Positions 31,375-45,100 of a stretch of 64,000 bases of DNA are shown here, piece by piece. Origin of the DNA: Theropithecus gelada (taxonomy: Eukaryota > Chordata > Mammalia > Primates > Cercopithecidae); assembly GCF_003255815.1 (NCBI RefSeq), contig NC_037669.1, positions 128,630,355 to 128,694,354 on the forward strand. Direction: 5' to 3'. The notes under the pieces are model-generated. The model ran no database searches. It was not told the DNA's origin and saw nothing but the letters and a program-made list of their open reading frames with translations. The translations under genes were made by a program, and so were the position numbers. Positions within the stretch are counted from its first letter, which is position 1; every line of letters starts with the position of its first letter.

Positions 31375-34300
31375 TTTCTCAGAACGCTTCTTTCCAGTTT
31401 TATCTGACGATATTTCCCTTTTCATCATATCCCTCAATGAACTCCCAAATATCGCTTTGAAGTTTCCCCTTAAGTAGTGTTAGCATTCTGCTTCTTGAAT
31501 AATAAGTTATACTTCTGTGAGATGAATTGACATATCACAAAGAAGTTTCTCAGAAAGCTTCTTTCACGTTTTTAATTGAGGATATTTCCCTTATCAGGAT
31601 ACGTCTCAATACATTCCAAAGTATCCCTTGTCAGATTCCCCAAAGACAGCGGTAATAGTTTGCTCCATGAAACAAAAGTGAAACTCTGTGAGTCTAATTC
31701 ACACATCACAAAGCTGTTTCTCAGAAAGCTTCTTTCTAGTTTTTATCTGAGGATATTTCCTTTTACTCCATAATCTTCATTGCACTAAGAAATATCCAAT
31801 TGCAGGTTTCAAAAAAACAATGTGAGCAAACTGATCAATAAAAAGAGAAGTGTAAGTCTATGAGATACATTCACATGTCACAATGCAGTTTCTCAGAACG
31901 CTTCTTTCCAGTTTTTATCTGACGATATTTCCTTTTTCTCCATAGCCCTCAATGCATTCCCAAATATCGCTTTGCAGATTCCCCAAAAGTAGTGTTAGCA
32001 AACTGCTTCTTGAAGACTCAGTTGTAAGTCTGTGAGGTGAATTCACATATCACAAACAAGTTTCTCAGAAAGTTTCTTTCACGTTTTTAATTGAAGATAT
32101 TTCTTTTATCAGGATAGGCCTGAATGCAATCCAGAGTATCCCTTGACGGATTCCCCAAAGACAGCGGTAACAGTCTGCTCCATGAAACGAAAGTGAAACT
32201 CTGTGAGTCGAATTCACACATCACAAGGAGTTTCTCAGAAAGCTTCTTTCTAGTTTTTATCTGAGCATATTTCCATTGTCACCGTAAGCTTCCTTACACT
32301 AAGAAATATTCCATTGCAGATTTCAAGAAAACAGTTTTAGCAAACGGATCCATGAATAGAAAAGTAAAACTGTGTGAGTTGCACTCACATATCACAATGC
32401 AGTTTCTCAGAATGCTTCTTTCCAGTTTTTAACTGAGGATATTTCCTTTTTACCCACAGCCTTCAATGCGCTCCGCAATATCGCTTTGCTGATTGCCCGA
32501 AAGTAGTGTTAGCAAACTGTTTCTTGATGTCTCAGTTGTAACTCTGTGAGGTGAATGCACATATCACAAGTTTCTCAGAAGGTTTCTTTCACATTTTTAA
32601 TTGAGTATATATCCTTTATCAGGATAGGCCTCAATGCAATCCACAGTATCCCTTCTCAGATTCCCCAAAGACAGTGGTAATAGACCACTCCATGAAACGA
32701 AAGTACAACTCTGAGAGATGAATTCACACATCACAAAGTAGTTTCTCAGAAAGCTTCTTTCTAGTTTTTATCTGAGGATATTTCCTTTGTCACCAGAAGC
32801 TTCATTGCACTAAGAAATATCCCATTGCAGATTTCAAGAAAACAGTTTTAGCAAACTGATCCATGATTAGAAAAGTGTAACTCTGTGAGTTGCATTCACA
32901 TGACACAATGTAGTGTCTCAGATAGCTACTTTCCAGGTTTATCTGATGATATTTCCTTTTTCCCCATAGCCCTCAATGCTCTCTGAAATATCGCTTTGCA
33001 GATTCCTCGAAAGCAGTCTCAGCAAACTGCTTCTTGAAGACTCAGTTGTAACTCTATGAGGTGAATGCACATATCACAAAGAAGTTTCTCAGAAAGATTC
33101 TTTCACGTTTTCAATTGAGGATAATTCCTTTATCAGGGTAGACCTCAATACAATCCACAGTATCCCTTGCCAAATTCCCCAAAGACATAGATAATAGACC
33201 GCTCCATGAAACGAAAGTATAACTCTGAGAGATGAATTCACACATCACACAGCAGTTTATCAGAAACCTTCTTTCTAGTTTTTTTTCGAGGATATTTCCT
33301 TTATCACCATAAGTTTCATAGAACTAAGAAATATCCCATTGAAGATTTCAAGAAAACAGTGATAGCAAACTGCTCAATGAAAAGAGAAGTATAACTCTGT
33401 GAGATACATTTACATGTGCCAATGCAGTTTCTCAGAACGCTTTTTTTCCAATTTTATTTGACGATGTTTCCTTTTTACCATATCCCTCAAAGCGCTCCCA
33501 AATATCATTTTGCAGATTCCCGGAAAGTACTGTTAGCAAACTGCTTCTTGAATAATCAGTTGTAACTCTCTGAGGTGAATGCACATATCACAAAGAAGTT
33601 TCTCAGAAAGCTTCCTTCACGTTTTTAATTGAGGATATTTCCTTTATCAGGATAGGCCTCAATGCAGTCTACTATATCCTTTCTCAGATTCCCCAAAGAC
33701 AGTTGTAATAGACCGCTCCATGAAACGAAAGTGTAACTCTGAAGGATGAATTCACACATCACAAAGCAGGTGCTCAGAAAGATTCTTTCTAGTTTTTATC
33801 TGTGAATATTTCCTTTGTCACCATTAGCTTCATTGCAAAAAGTAATACCCTATTGCAGATTTCAAGAAAATAGTACTAGCAAACTGATCAATGAAAAGAG
33901 AAGTGTAACTCTGTGAGATACATTCACATGTCCCAATGCAGTTTCTCAGAAAGCTTCTTTCCAGTTTTTATCTGACGATATTTCCTTTTTCCCCGTAGCC
34001 CTCAACGCGCTCCTATATATCGGTTTGCAGATTCCCTGAAAGTCGTGTTAGCAAACTGCTTCATGAAGACTCTGTTGTGACTCTGTGAGATGAGTTCAGA
34101 TATCACAAAGAAGTTTCTCAAAAAGCCTCTTTCTCGTTTTTATTTGAGGATATTTCCTTTATCAGGATAGGCCTCAATGCTATCGAAACTAACGCTTCCC
34201 AGATTCTCCATAGAGAGTAGTAATAGACCACTCCATGAAACGAAAGTATAACTCTGTGACATTAATTCACACATCACAAAACAGTTTCTCAGAAAGCTTC

Positions 34301-37300
34301 TTTCTAGTTTTTATCTGAGCATATTTCCTTTGTCACCGTAAGCTTTCAAGCACTAAGAAATACCCCATTACAGATTTCAAGAAAACAGTTTTAGCAAACT
34401 GATCCATGAAGAGAAAAGTATAATGCTGTGAGTTGCATTCACATGTCACAATGCAGTTTCTGAGAACGCTTCTTTCCAGTTTTTGTCTGGTGATATTTCC
34501 TTTTTCCCCATAGCCCTCAATACACTCTCAGATTCCACCAAAGTAGTGTTAGCAAACTGCTTCATGAAGACTCAGATGTAACTCTGTGAGGTGAACGCAC
34601 ATATCTCCAAGAAGTTTCTCAGAAATTTTTTTTCACGATTTTAATTGAGGATATTTCCTTTATCAGGGTAGGCCTCAATGCAATCCACAGTATCCCTTCT
34701 CAGATTCCCCAAAGACAGTGGTAATAGATCGCTCCATGAAGCAAAAGTATAACTCTGAGAGATGAATTCACAAGTGACAAAGCAGTTTCTCAGAAAGCTT
34801 CTTTCTAGTTTTTATCTGAGGTATTTCTTTGTCACCATAAACTTCATTGCACTAAAAAATATTCCATTGTAGATTTCAAGAAAACAGTGTTATCAAACTA
34901 ATCAATGAAAAGAGAAACGTAACTCTGTGAGATACATTCACATGTCCCAATGCAGTTTTCAGAATGGTTCATTCCAGTTTTTATCTGACGATATTTCCTT
35001 TTTCACCATAGCCCTCAATGAGCTCCCAAATATCACTTTGCTAATTCCCCGAAAGTAGCGTTAGCAAACTGCATCATGAAGACTCAGTTGTAACTCTGTG
35101 AGATGAATTCACATATAACAAAGAAGTTTCTCAAAAAACTTCTTTCCCGTTTTTATTCGATGATATTTCCTTTATCAGGATAGGCCTCAAGGCGATCCAA
35201 AGTAACGCTTCCCATATTCCCCAAAGAGAGTAGTAATAGACCGCTCCATGAAATGAAAGTGTAATTCTGTGACATGAATTCACACATCACAAAGCAGTTT
35301 CTCAGAAAGTTTCTTTCTAGTTTTTATCTGAGCATATTTCCTTTGTCACCGTAAGCTTCTTACACTAAGAAATATTCCATTGCAGATTTCAAGAAAACAG
35401 TTTTAGCAAACTGATCCATGAATAGAAAAGTGTAACTCTGTGAGTTGCATTCACATATCACAATGTAGTTTCTCAGAACGCTTCCTTCCAGTTTTTATCT
35501 GACGATATTTCCTTTTTCCCCATAGCCCTCAATGTGCTCCCAAATATCGCTTTGTAGATTCCCCGAAAGTAGTATTAGCAAACTGCTTCTTGAAGAATCA
35601 GTTGTAATTCTGTGAGGTGAATGCACATATCACAAACAAGTTTCTCAGAAAACTTCTTTCACGTTTTTAATTGAGGATATTTCCTTTATCAGGATAGGCC
35701 TCAATGCAATCCACAGTATCCCTTCTCAGATTCCCCAAAGACAGTGGTAATAGACCGCTCCATGAAACAAAAGTATAACTCTGAGAGATGAATTCACACA
35801 TCACAAAGCAGTTTCTCACAAAGCTTCTTTCTAGTTTTTATCTGAGGATATTTCCTTTTTCACCATAAACTTAATTGCTATAAGAAATATCCTATTGCCG
35901 ATTTCAGGAAAACAGTGTTAGCAAACTTATCAATGAAAAGAGAAGTGTAACACTGTGAGATACATTCACATGTCACAATACAGTATCTCAGAACACTTCT
36001 TTCCAGTTTTTATCTGAAGATATTTCCTTTTTCCCCTTAGCCCTCAATGAGCTCCGAAATATGGCTTTGCAGATTCCCCAAAAGTAGTGTTAGTAAACTG
36101 CTTCTTGAAGACTCAGTTGTAACTCTGTGAGGTGAATGCACATATCATGACAAAGTTTCTCAGAGTGTTCCTCTCACGGTTTTAATTGAGGATATTTCCT
36201 TTATCAGGATAGGCCTCAATGCAATCCACAGTATCCCTTCTCAGATTCCCCAAAGACAGTGGTAATAGACTGCTCCATGAAGCAAAAGTATAACTCTGAG
36301 AGATGAATTCAGACGTCACAAAGCAGTTTCTCAGAAAGCTTCTTTCTAGTTTTTATCTGAGGATATTTCCTTTGTCACCATAAGCTTCATTGCATTAAGA
36401 AACATCCCTTTGAAGATTTCAAGAAAACAGTGTTAGCAAACTGATCAATGAAGAGCGAAGTGAAACTCTGTGAGAAACATTCACATGTCCCAATGCAGTT
36501 TTGCAGAACGCTTGTTTTCAATTTTTATCCGACGATATTTTCTTTTTCACCATTGCCCTCAATGCGCTCGCAAATATCACTTTGCAGATTCCCGGAAAGT
36601 AGTGTTAGCAAACTGCTTCATGAAGACTCTGTTTTAACTCTGTGAGATGAATTCACATATCGCAAAGAAGTTTCTTAAAAAGCTTCTTTCCCGTGTTTAT
36701 TTGAGGATATTTCCCTTATCAGGATAGGCCTCAATGCGATCCAAAGTAACGCTTCCCGGATGCCCCAAAGAGAGTAGTAATAGACGGCTCCATGAAACGA
36801 AAGTGTAACTCTGTGACATGAATTCAGGTATCACAAAGCAGTTTCTCACAAAGCTTCTTTCTAGTTTTTAACTGAGCATATTTCCTTGGTCACCATAAGC
36901 TTCCTTGTGCTGAGAAATATCCCATTGCAGATTTCCAGAAAACAGTTTTAGCAAACTGATCCATGAATAGAAAAGTATAACTCTGTGAGTTGCAGTCACA
37001 TTTCACAATGCAGTTTCTCAGAACGCTTCTTTTCAGTTTTTACCTGACGATATTTCCTTTTTCACCATAGCCCTCAATGCGCTCCCAAATATCGCTTTGC
37101 AGATTCCCTGAAAGTAGTGTTAGCAAACTGCTTCATGAAGACTCTGTTGTAACTCTGTGAGGTGAATTCACATATCAAAAAGAAGTTTCTCAGAAAGTTT
37201 CTTTCACGTTTTTAATTGAGGATATTTCCTTTATCAGGGTAGGCCTCAAAGCAATCCACAGTATCCCTTCTCAGTTTCCCCAAAGACAGTGTTAATAGAC

Positions 37301-37528
37301 CGCTCCATGAAACGAAAGTATAACTCTGAGAGATGAATTCACACATCACAAAGCATTTTCTCAGAAAGCTTCTTTCTAGGTGTTATATCTGGATATTTCC
37401 TTTGTCACCGTAAGCTTCACTGCACTAAGAAATATCCCATTTCAGATTTCAAGAAACCAGTTTTAGCAAACTGGTCCATGAATAGAAAAGTGTAACTCTG
37501 TGAGTTGCATTCACATGTCACAATGCCG

Positions 37529-38105
37529 TTTCTCTGAATGCTTCTTTCCAGTTTTTATCTGACGATATTTACTGTTTCATCATAACCCTCAATGCACTCC
37601 CAAATATAACTTTTCACATTCCATGAAAGTAGTATTAGCAGACTGCTTCATGAAAACTAAGCTCTAACTCTGTGAGTTGAATTCACATATCACAAAGAAG
37701 TTTCCCAGAAAGCTTCTTCACGTTTCTAATTGAACATAATTTCTTTATCAAGATAGCACCGAATGCCATCCAAGGTATCCCTTCTCAGATTCCTCAGAGA
37801 CAGTGTTAATAGACAGCTCCATGAAACTAAAGTGTAACTCTGTAGGGATGAACTTACACATCACAAAGCAGTTTCTCAGAATGCTTCTTTCTGCTTTTTA
37901 TCTGAGGGTATTTCCTTCCTTAGCGTAAGCTTCATTGCACTAAGAAATATCCCATTGCAGATTTCGGGAAATCAGTGTTAGTAAACTGATCAATGGAAAG
38001 AAAAATGGAACTCTATAAGATCCAATCACATCTGGCAATGCAGTTTCTCCGAACGCTTTTTTCCAGCTTTTATATGAAGATATTTTCTTTTTCACCATAG
38101 CCCTC
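37529..38105 (-). repeat. Distinct alpha block, copy 2 (matches 12232-12890)
   Basis: Carries the same private markers as the block near 12.2 kb, about 25.3 kb apart. It stops abruptly inside type A at ccatagccctcc, where sequence jumps to the end of a type C monomer. The paralogous copy lacks this break, so the rearrangement came after the two copies separated. Confidence 0.8.
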
Positions 38106-38167
38106 CAAACTGCTTAGTGAAAAGAAAAATGTAACTGTGTAAGACGTGTTCACATGTCACAATGCAG
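38044..38167 (-). repeat. 124-bp A/C hybrid monomer
   Basis: Begins as type A (tttctccgaacgc ... ccatagccctcc) and after about 64 bp continues as the last 60 bp of type C (caaactgcttagtgaaaag ... gttcacatgtcacaatgcag). The next A begins at 38168. Two thirds of a trimer or more (about 390 bp from a 514-bp period) is missing. It lies exactly at the right edge of the block shared with 12232-12890. Confidence 0.85.
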
Positions 38168-40568
38168 TTTCTCAAAACGCTTCTTTCGAGTTTTGGTCTT
38201 ATGATATTTTCTTTTTCACCATAGCCCTCAATTCGCTATCAAATATCACTTTACAGATTCCCGAAAAGTGGAGTTAGAAAACTGCTTGATGAAGACTCTG
38301 TTGTAACTCTATGAGATGAATTCACATATCACAAAGAAATTTCTCAAAAAGCTTCTTTCCTGTTTTTGAGGATATTTCCTTTATCCCGATAGGCCTCAAT
38401 GCGATCCAAAGTAAGGCTTCCCAGATTCACCAAAGAGAGTAGTAATAGACCGCTCCATGAAACGAAAGTGTAACTCTGTGACATGAATTCACACAACAGA
38501 AAGTAGTTTCTTAGAAAGCTTCATTCTAGTTTTTATCTGAGGATATTTCCTTTGTCACCGTAAGCTTCATTGCACTAAGAAATATACCATTGCAGACTTA
38601 AGGAAAAAAGTGTTAGCAAACTGATCAATGAAAAGAGAAGTGTAACTCTGTGAAATACAGTCACATATCACAATGTAGTTTCTCAGAGTACTTCTTTCCA
38701 GTTTTTATCTGACAATATTTCCTTTTTCATCATAGCCCTCAATGCACTCTCAAATATAACATTTCAAATTCCCCGAAAGTAATGTTAGTAGACTCCTTCA
38801 TGAAAACTAAGCTGTAACTCTGTGAGTTGAATTCACATATCACAAAGAAGTTTCTGACAAAGCTTCGTTCACGTTTTTAATTGAGGATATTTCCTTTATC
38901 AGGATACGTCTCAATAGAAACCAAAGTATCCCTTCTCAGATTCCCCAAAGACAGTGGTAATAGTCCACTCCGTGAAACGAAAGTGTTACTCTGTAAGACG
39001 AATTCACATATCACAAAGCAGTTTCTCAGAAATCTTCTCTCTACCCTTTATCTGAGGATATTTCCTTTGTCACCGTAAGCTTCATTGCATTAAGAAATAT
39101 CCCATTGCAGATTTCAAGAAAACAGTGTTAGCAAACTGATCAATGAAAAGAAAAATGTAACTCTATAAGATGTGTTCACATGTCACATTGCAGTTTCTCA
39201 GAACGCTTCTTTCGAATTTTGTTCTTATGATATTTTCTTTTTCACCATAGCCCTCAATGCGCTATCAAACATAACATTGCAGATTCCCGGAAAGTAGTGT
39301 TAGCAAAGTGCTTCATAAAGACTCTGTTGTAACTCTGTAAGATGAATTCACATATCACAAAGAAATTTCTCAAAAAGATTCTTTCTCGTTTTTAATTGAG
39401 TATATTTTCTTTATCAAGATAGATTTCAATGCGATCCAAAGTAATGCTTCCCAGATTCCCTAAAGAGAGTAGTAATAGACTGCTCCATGAAAGGTAAAAG
39501 TAACTCTGTGATTTGAATTCACACATCACAAAGCACTTTCTCAGAAAGTTTCTTTCTAGTTTTTATCTGAGCATATTTCCTTTGTCACCGTAAGCTTCAT
39601 TGCACTAAGAAATATCCCATTGCAGTCTTCAGGAAAAAAGTGTTAGCAAATTGATCAATGAAAAGAGAAGTGTAAATCTGTGAGATACACTCACATGTCA
39701 CCATGTAGTTTCTCAGAACACTTCTTTCCAGTTTTTATCTGACAATATTTCTTTTTTCATCATAGCCCTCAATGTGCTCAGAAATAATAAGTTTTCAGAT
39801 TCCCCGAAAGTAGTGTTAGCAGACACCTTAATGAAGACCAAGCTGTAATTCTGTGAGATGAATTCATATATCACAAAGAATTTTCTCAGAAATCTTCTTT
39901 CACGTTTTGAATTGAGGATATTTCCTTTATCAGGATACGCCTCAATGAAATACAAAGTATCCCTTCTCAGATTCCCCAAAGACAGTGGTAATAGTCTGCT
40001 CCGTGAAATGAAAGTGTAACTCTGTGACATGAATTCACACGTCACAAAGCATTTTCTCAGGAAACTTCTTTCTAGTTTTTATCTGACCATATTTCTTTTG
40101 TCACCGTAAGCTTTATTGCACTAAGAAATATCCCATTGCAGACTTCAGGAAAAAAAGTGTTAGCCAACTGATCAATGAAAAGGGAAGTGTAACTCTGTGA
40201 GATACAGTCACATGTCACAATGCAGTTTCTCAGAACGCTTCTTTCCAGTTTTTATCTGATGATATTTCCTTCTTCATCATAGACCTAAAGGCGCTCCCAA
40301 ATATAACTTTTCAGATTCCCCGAAAGTAGTGTTAGCAGAATCCTTCATGAAGACTAACCTGTTACTCTGTGAGATGAATTCAGATATCACAAAGAAGTTT
40401 CTCACAAAGATTCATTCACGTTTTAAATTGAGGATATTTCCTTTATCAGGATAAGCCTCAATAGAATCCAAAGTATCCCTTCTCAGATTCCCCAAAGACA
40501 GTGGTAATAGTCCTCTCCGTGAAACAAAAGTGTTACGTGGAAAGAAGAATTCACACATCATAAAGCAG

Positions 40569-41593
40569 TTTATCTGAAAGCTTCTTTCTAGTTTTTTTTT
40601 GGAGGATATTTCCCTTTTCATCAAAGCCCTAATGCGCTCCCAAATATCCCTTTGCAATTTCCACGAGGACAGTGTTAGCAAACGGCTTCATGAACACAAA
40701 GGTGGAACTCTGTGAGATGAATTCACATATCAGAAAGAAGTTTCTCAAAAAACTTCTTTCTCGTTTTTATCTGAGGATATTTCCCTTGGCCATATAATGT
40801 TCAAAGAGATCCAAAATATCAGGTCTTAGATTCCACAAAACCAAGGCTAGCAAACAGCTCCACGAAATAGAGCTGTAACTCAAGGAGTAGAATTCACACA
40901 TCACAAAGCAGTTTCTCAGAAAGCTTCTTCCTACTTTTTATCTGAAGAAATTTCCTTTTCTATCATATGCTTCATTGGGCAAAGAAATATCCCATTGTAG
41001 ATTTGAAGACAACTGTGTTAGCAAACTGATCAATGAGCAGAAAAGTGTAACTCTGTGAGGTGCATTCACACGTCACAATGCAGTTTCTCAGAACGCTTTT
41101 TTTCAGTTTTTATCTGAAGATATTTACTTTTTTACTGTAGCCCTCAATGCGCTTCCTAATATCACTTTGCAGATTCCACCAGAAGAGTGTTAGCAAACAG
41201 CTACATGAACAGAGGTGGAACTCAGTGAGATGAATTCAGAGATGAGAAAGACATTTCCCAGAAAACTTCTTTCTCGTTTTTACCTAGGGAAATTCCTTTG
41301 GCTGTATAATCTTCAAAGCGATCTGAAATTTCAGTTCTCAGATTCCACAAAAACAGGACTAGCAAACAGCTCCATGAAATGCAGCTATAACTCAGTGAGT
41401 TAAATTGACCCATCAGAAAGCAGTTTCTCAGAAAGCTTCTTTCTACTTTTTGTTTGAGTATAATTCCTTTATCACCGCAAGCTTCATTGCACTGAGAAGT
41501 AATCATTGCAGACTTCAGGAAAAAAGTGTTAGCAAACAGATCAATGAAAAGAGAAGTGTAACTCTGTGAGATACACTCACATGTCACAATGCA
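40569..41593 (-). repeat. Variant alpha island 2 (A'/B'/C' set, matches 16005-17888)
   Basis: Starts as type C (tttatctgaaagcttctttctag) and switches about 50 bp in to type A' (cccttttcatcaaagccc ... ccacgaggacagtg ... cacaaaggtggaactctg). Then B' 40741, C' 40912, A' 41084, B' 41254, C' 41424. It carries the same markers as island 1: ggctgtata, ttcaaagcgatc, caaaaacaggactagcaaacagc, cattgggcaaag, gaagacaactgtg. The final C' has the same tttttgtttgagtataattc and ends tcaggaaaaaagtg, so the right edge is shared with island 1 at 17888. Confidence 0.85.
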
Positions 41594-42118
41594 GTTTCTC
41601 AGAACGCTTCTTTCCAGTTTTCATCTGACGATATTTCCATTTTCATCATAGCCCTCAAAGCGCTCCCAAATATAACTTTTCAGATTCCCCTAAAGTATTG
41701 TTAGCAAACTCCTTCATGAAGACTAAGCTGTAACTCTGTGAGATGAATTCACATATCGCAAAGAAGTTTCTCAGAAAGCTTTTGAGAAAGCTTTTTTAAT
41801 TGAGGATATTTCCTTTATCAGTATAAGTCTCAAAGCAATCCAAATATCCCTTCTCAGACTCCCCAAAGACAGTGGTAATAGTCCACTCCATGAAACGAAA
41901 GTGTAACTCTGTGATCAATGAAAAGAATTCACAGATCACAAAGCAGTTTCTCAGAAAGCTTCTTTGTAGTTTTTATCTGAGGATATTTCCTTTGTTATTG
42001 TAAGCTTCATTGCACTACGAAATATCTCATTGCAGATTTCAAGAAAACAGTGTTAGGAAACTGATCAATGAAAAGAAAAATGTAACTCTGTGAGATTTTT
42101 TCACATGTCAGAATGCAG

Positions 42119-45100
42119 TTTCTCAGAATGCCTCTGCGAGTTTTGGTCTTATGATATTTTCTTTTTCACCACAGCCCTCAATTGGCTATCAAATATCACT
42201 TTGCAGATTCCCGGAAAGTAGTGTTACCAAACTGCTTCATGAAGACACTGTTGTAACTCTGTGAGATGAATTCACATATCACAAAGACATTTCTCAAAAA
42301 GCTTCTTTCCCGTGTTTAATTGAGCATATTTCCTTTATCAGGATAGGCCTCAATGCGATCCAAAGTAACGCTTCCCAGATTCCCCAAAAAGAGTAGTATT
42401 AGACTGCTCCATGAAACGAAAGTGTAACTCTGTGACATGAATTCACACATCACAAAGCACTTTCTCAGAAAGCTTCTTTCTAGTGTTTGTCTGAGCATAT
42501 TCCCTTTGTCATCATAAGCTTTCAATCACTAAGAAATATCCCATTGCAGACTTCAGGTAAAAAGTGTTAGCAAACTGATCAATGAAAAGAGGAGTGTAAC
42601 TCTGTGAGATACAGTCACATGTCACAATGCAGTTTCTCAGAACGCTTCTTTCCCGTATTTATCTGACGATATTTCCTTTATCATCATAGCCCTCAATGCG
42701 CTCCCAAATATAATATTTCAGATTCCCCGAAAGTGGTGTTAGCAGACTCTTGAATGGAGACCAAGCTGTAACTCTGTGAGGTGAATTCACATATCACAAA
42801 GAAGTTTCTCAGAAAGTTTCTCTCCGTTTTGAATTGGGGATATTTCCTGTATCAGGATATGCCTCAGTGCAATCCAAAGTATCCCTTCTCAGATTCCCCA
42901 AAGACAGTGGTAAGATTCGGCTCTGTTAAACGGAAGTGTTACTCTGTAAGACGAATTGACACATAACAAAGCAGTTTCTCAGAGAGCTTCTTTCTAGTTT
43001 TTATCTCAGGATATTTCCTTTGTCACCGTAAGCTTCATTGCATTAAGAAATATCCCATTGCAGATTTCAAGAAAACATTGTTAGCTAACTGCTCATTGAA
43101 AAGAGAAGTGTAACTCTGTGAGATATATTCACATGTCACAATGCAGTTTCTCAGAACGCTTCTTTCCAGATTTTTTCTGACGATATTTCCTTTTTCCCCA
43201 CAGCCCTCAATGTGCTCCCAAATATCGCTTTGCAGATCCCCGGAAAGTTGTGTTAGCAAACCGCTTCTGGAAGACTCAGTTGTAAATCTGTGAGATGAAT
43301 GTATATATCACAAGGAAGTTTCTCAGAAAGTTTCTTTCACGTTTTCAATTGAGTATATTTCCTTTATCAGGATAGGCCTCAATGAGGTCCACAATATCCC
43401 TTCTCAGATTCCCCAAAGACAGTCATAATAGATCCCTCCAGGAAACAAAAGTATAACTCTGAGAGATGAATTCACACATCACAAAGCAGTTTTTCAGAAA
43501 CATTCTTTCTAGTTTTTATCTGAGGATATTTCCTATGTCACCATAAGCTTCACTGAACTAATAAATATCCCATTGCAGACTTCAAGCGAAAAGTGTTAGC
43601 AAACTGATCAATGAAAAGGGAAGTGTAACTCTGTGAGATACATTCACATGTCACAATGCAGTTTCTCAGAACGCTTCTTTCCAGTTCTTATCTGACGATA
43701 TTTCCTTTTACATCATAGCTCTCAATGTGTTCCCAAATATAACTTTTCAGATTCCGCGAAAGTAGAGTTAGCAGACTCCTTCATGAAGACTAAGCTGTGA
43801 CTCTGTGAGATGAATTCACATATCACAAAGAAGTTTCGCAGAAAGCTTCTTCCATGTTTTGAATTGAGGATATTTCCTTTATCAGGATACGCCTGAATGC
43901 AATCCAAAGTATCCCTTCTCAGATTCTCCAAAGACAGTGGTAATAGTCTGTTCCATGAAAGGAAAGTTTAACTCTGTGAGACGAATTCACAGATCACAAA
44001 GCAGTTTAGCAAAAAGCTTCTTTCTAGTTTTTATCTGAGGATGTTTCCTTTGTTATCGTAAGCTTCACTGCACTAAGAAATATCCCATTGTAGATCTCAA
44101 GAAAACAGTGCTGGCAAACTGATCAATGAAAAGCAAAATGTAACTCTGTAAGATGTGTTCACATGTCACAATGCAGTTTCTCAGAACGCTTCTTTCGAGT
44201 TTTGGTCTTACGATATCTTCTTTTTCACCATGGCCCTCAATTCACTATCAAATATCACTTTGCAGATTCCCGGAAAGTAGTGTTTGCAAACAGCTTCAGG
44301 AAGACTCTGTTGTAACTCTGTGAGATGAATTCACATATCACAAAGAAATTTCTCAAAAAGCTTATTTTCCATCTTTAATTGAGGATATTTCCTTTATCAG
44401 GATAGGCCTCAATGCAATCTAAAGTAAGGCTACCCAGATTCCCCAAAGAGAGTAGTCATAGACTGCTGCATGAAATAAAAATGTAACTCTGTGACATGAA
44501 TTCAGACATCACAAAGCACTTTCTCAGAAAGATTCCTTCTAGACTTTATCTAAGCATAATTACTTTGTCACCGTGAGCTTCATTTCACTAAGAAATATCC
44601 CATTGCAGACTTCAGGAAAATAGTGTTAGCAAACTGATCAATGAAAAGAGAAGTGTAACTCTGTGAGATACAGTCACATGTCACAATGCAGTTTCTCAGA
44701 ACGCTCCTTTCCAGTTTTTATCTGACGATATTTCCTTTTTCATCATAGCCCTCAATGAGCTCCAAAATACAACTTTTCAGATTCCCCAAAAGTAGTGTTA
44801 GCAGACCCCTTCATGAAGACCAATCTGTAACTCTGTAAGATGAATTCACCTATCACAAAGAAGTTTCTCAGAAAGCTTCATTCACGTTTTGAATTCAGAA
44901 TATTTCCTTTATCAGGATACGCCTCAATGCAATCCAAGTATCCCTTCTCAGATTCCCCAAAGACAGTGGTAAGAGTCCGCTCCGTGAAACAGAATTGTTA
45001 CTCTGTAAGAGGAATTCACATATCACAAAGCAGTTTCTCAGAAAGTTTATTTCTAGTTTTTATCGGAGGATATTTCCTTTGTCACCGTAAGCTTCATTGC

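Larger units (their letters stand above)
17889..40568 (-). repeat. Alpha array, central block: A-B-C trimers
   Basis: About 44 consecutive trimer registers spaced 511-516 bp apart, with few breaks (20977-21614, 34457-34956, 38044-38168). Subtypes T1, T2 and T3 are mixed, T1 being the most frequent between about 20 and 37 kb. Small private scars are visible: a scrambled ttgaagattaaaaacttgttcag at about 26437-26460 and a 20-bp loss in A at about 34530. No transposon or unique sequence was seen. Confidence 0.85.
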
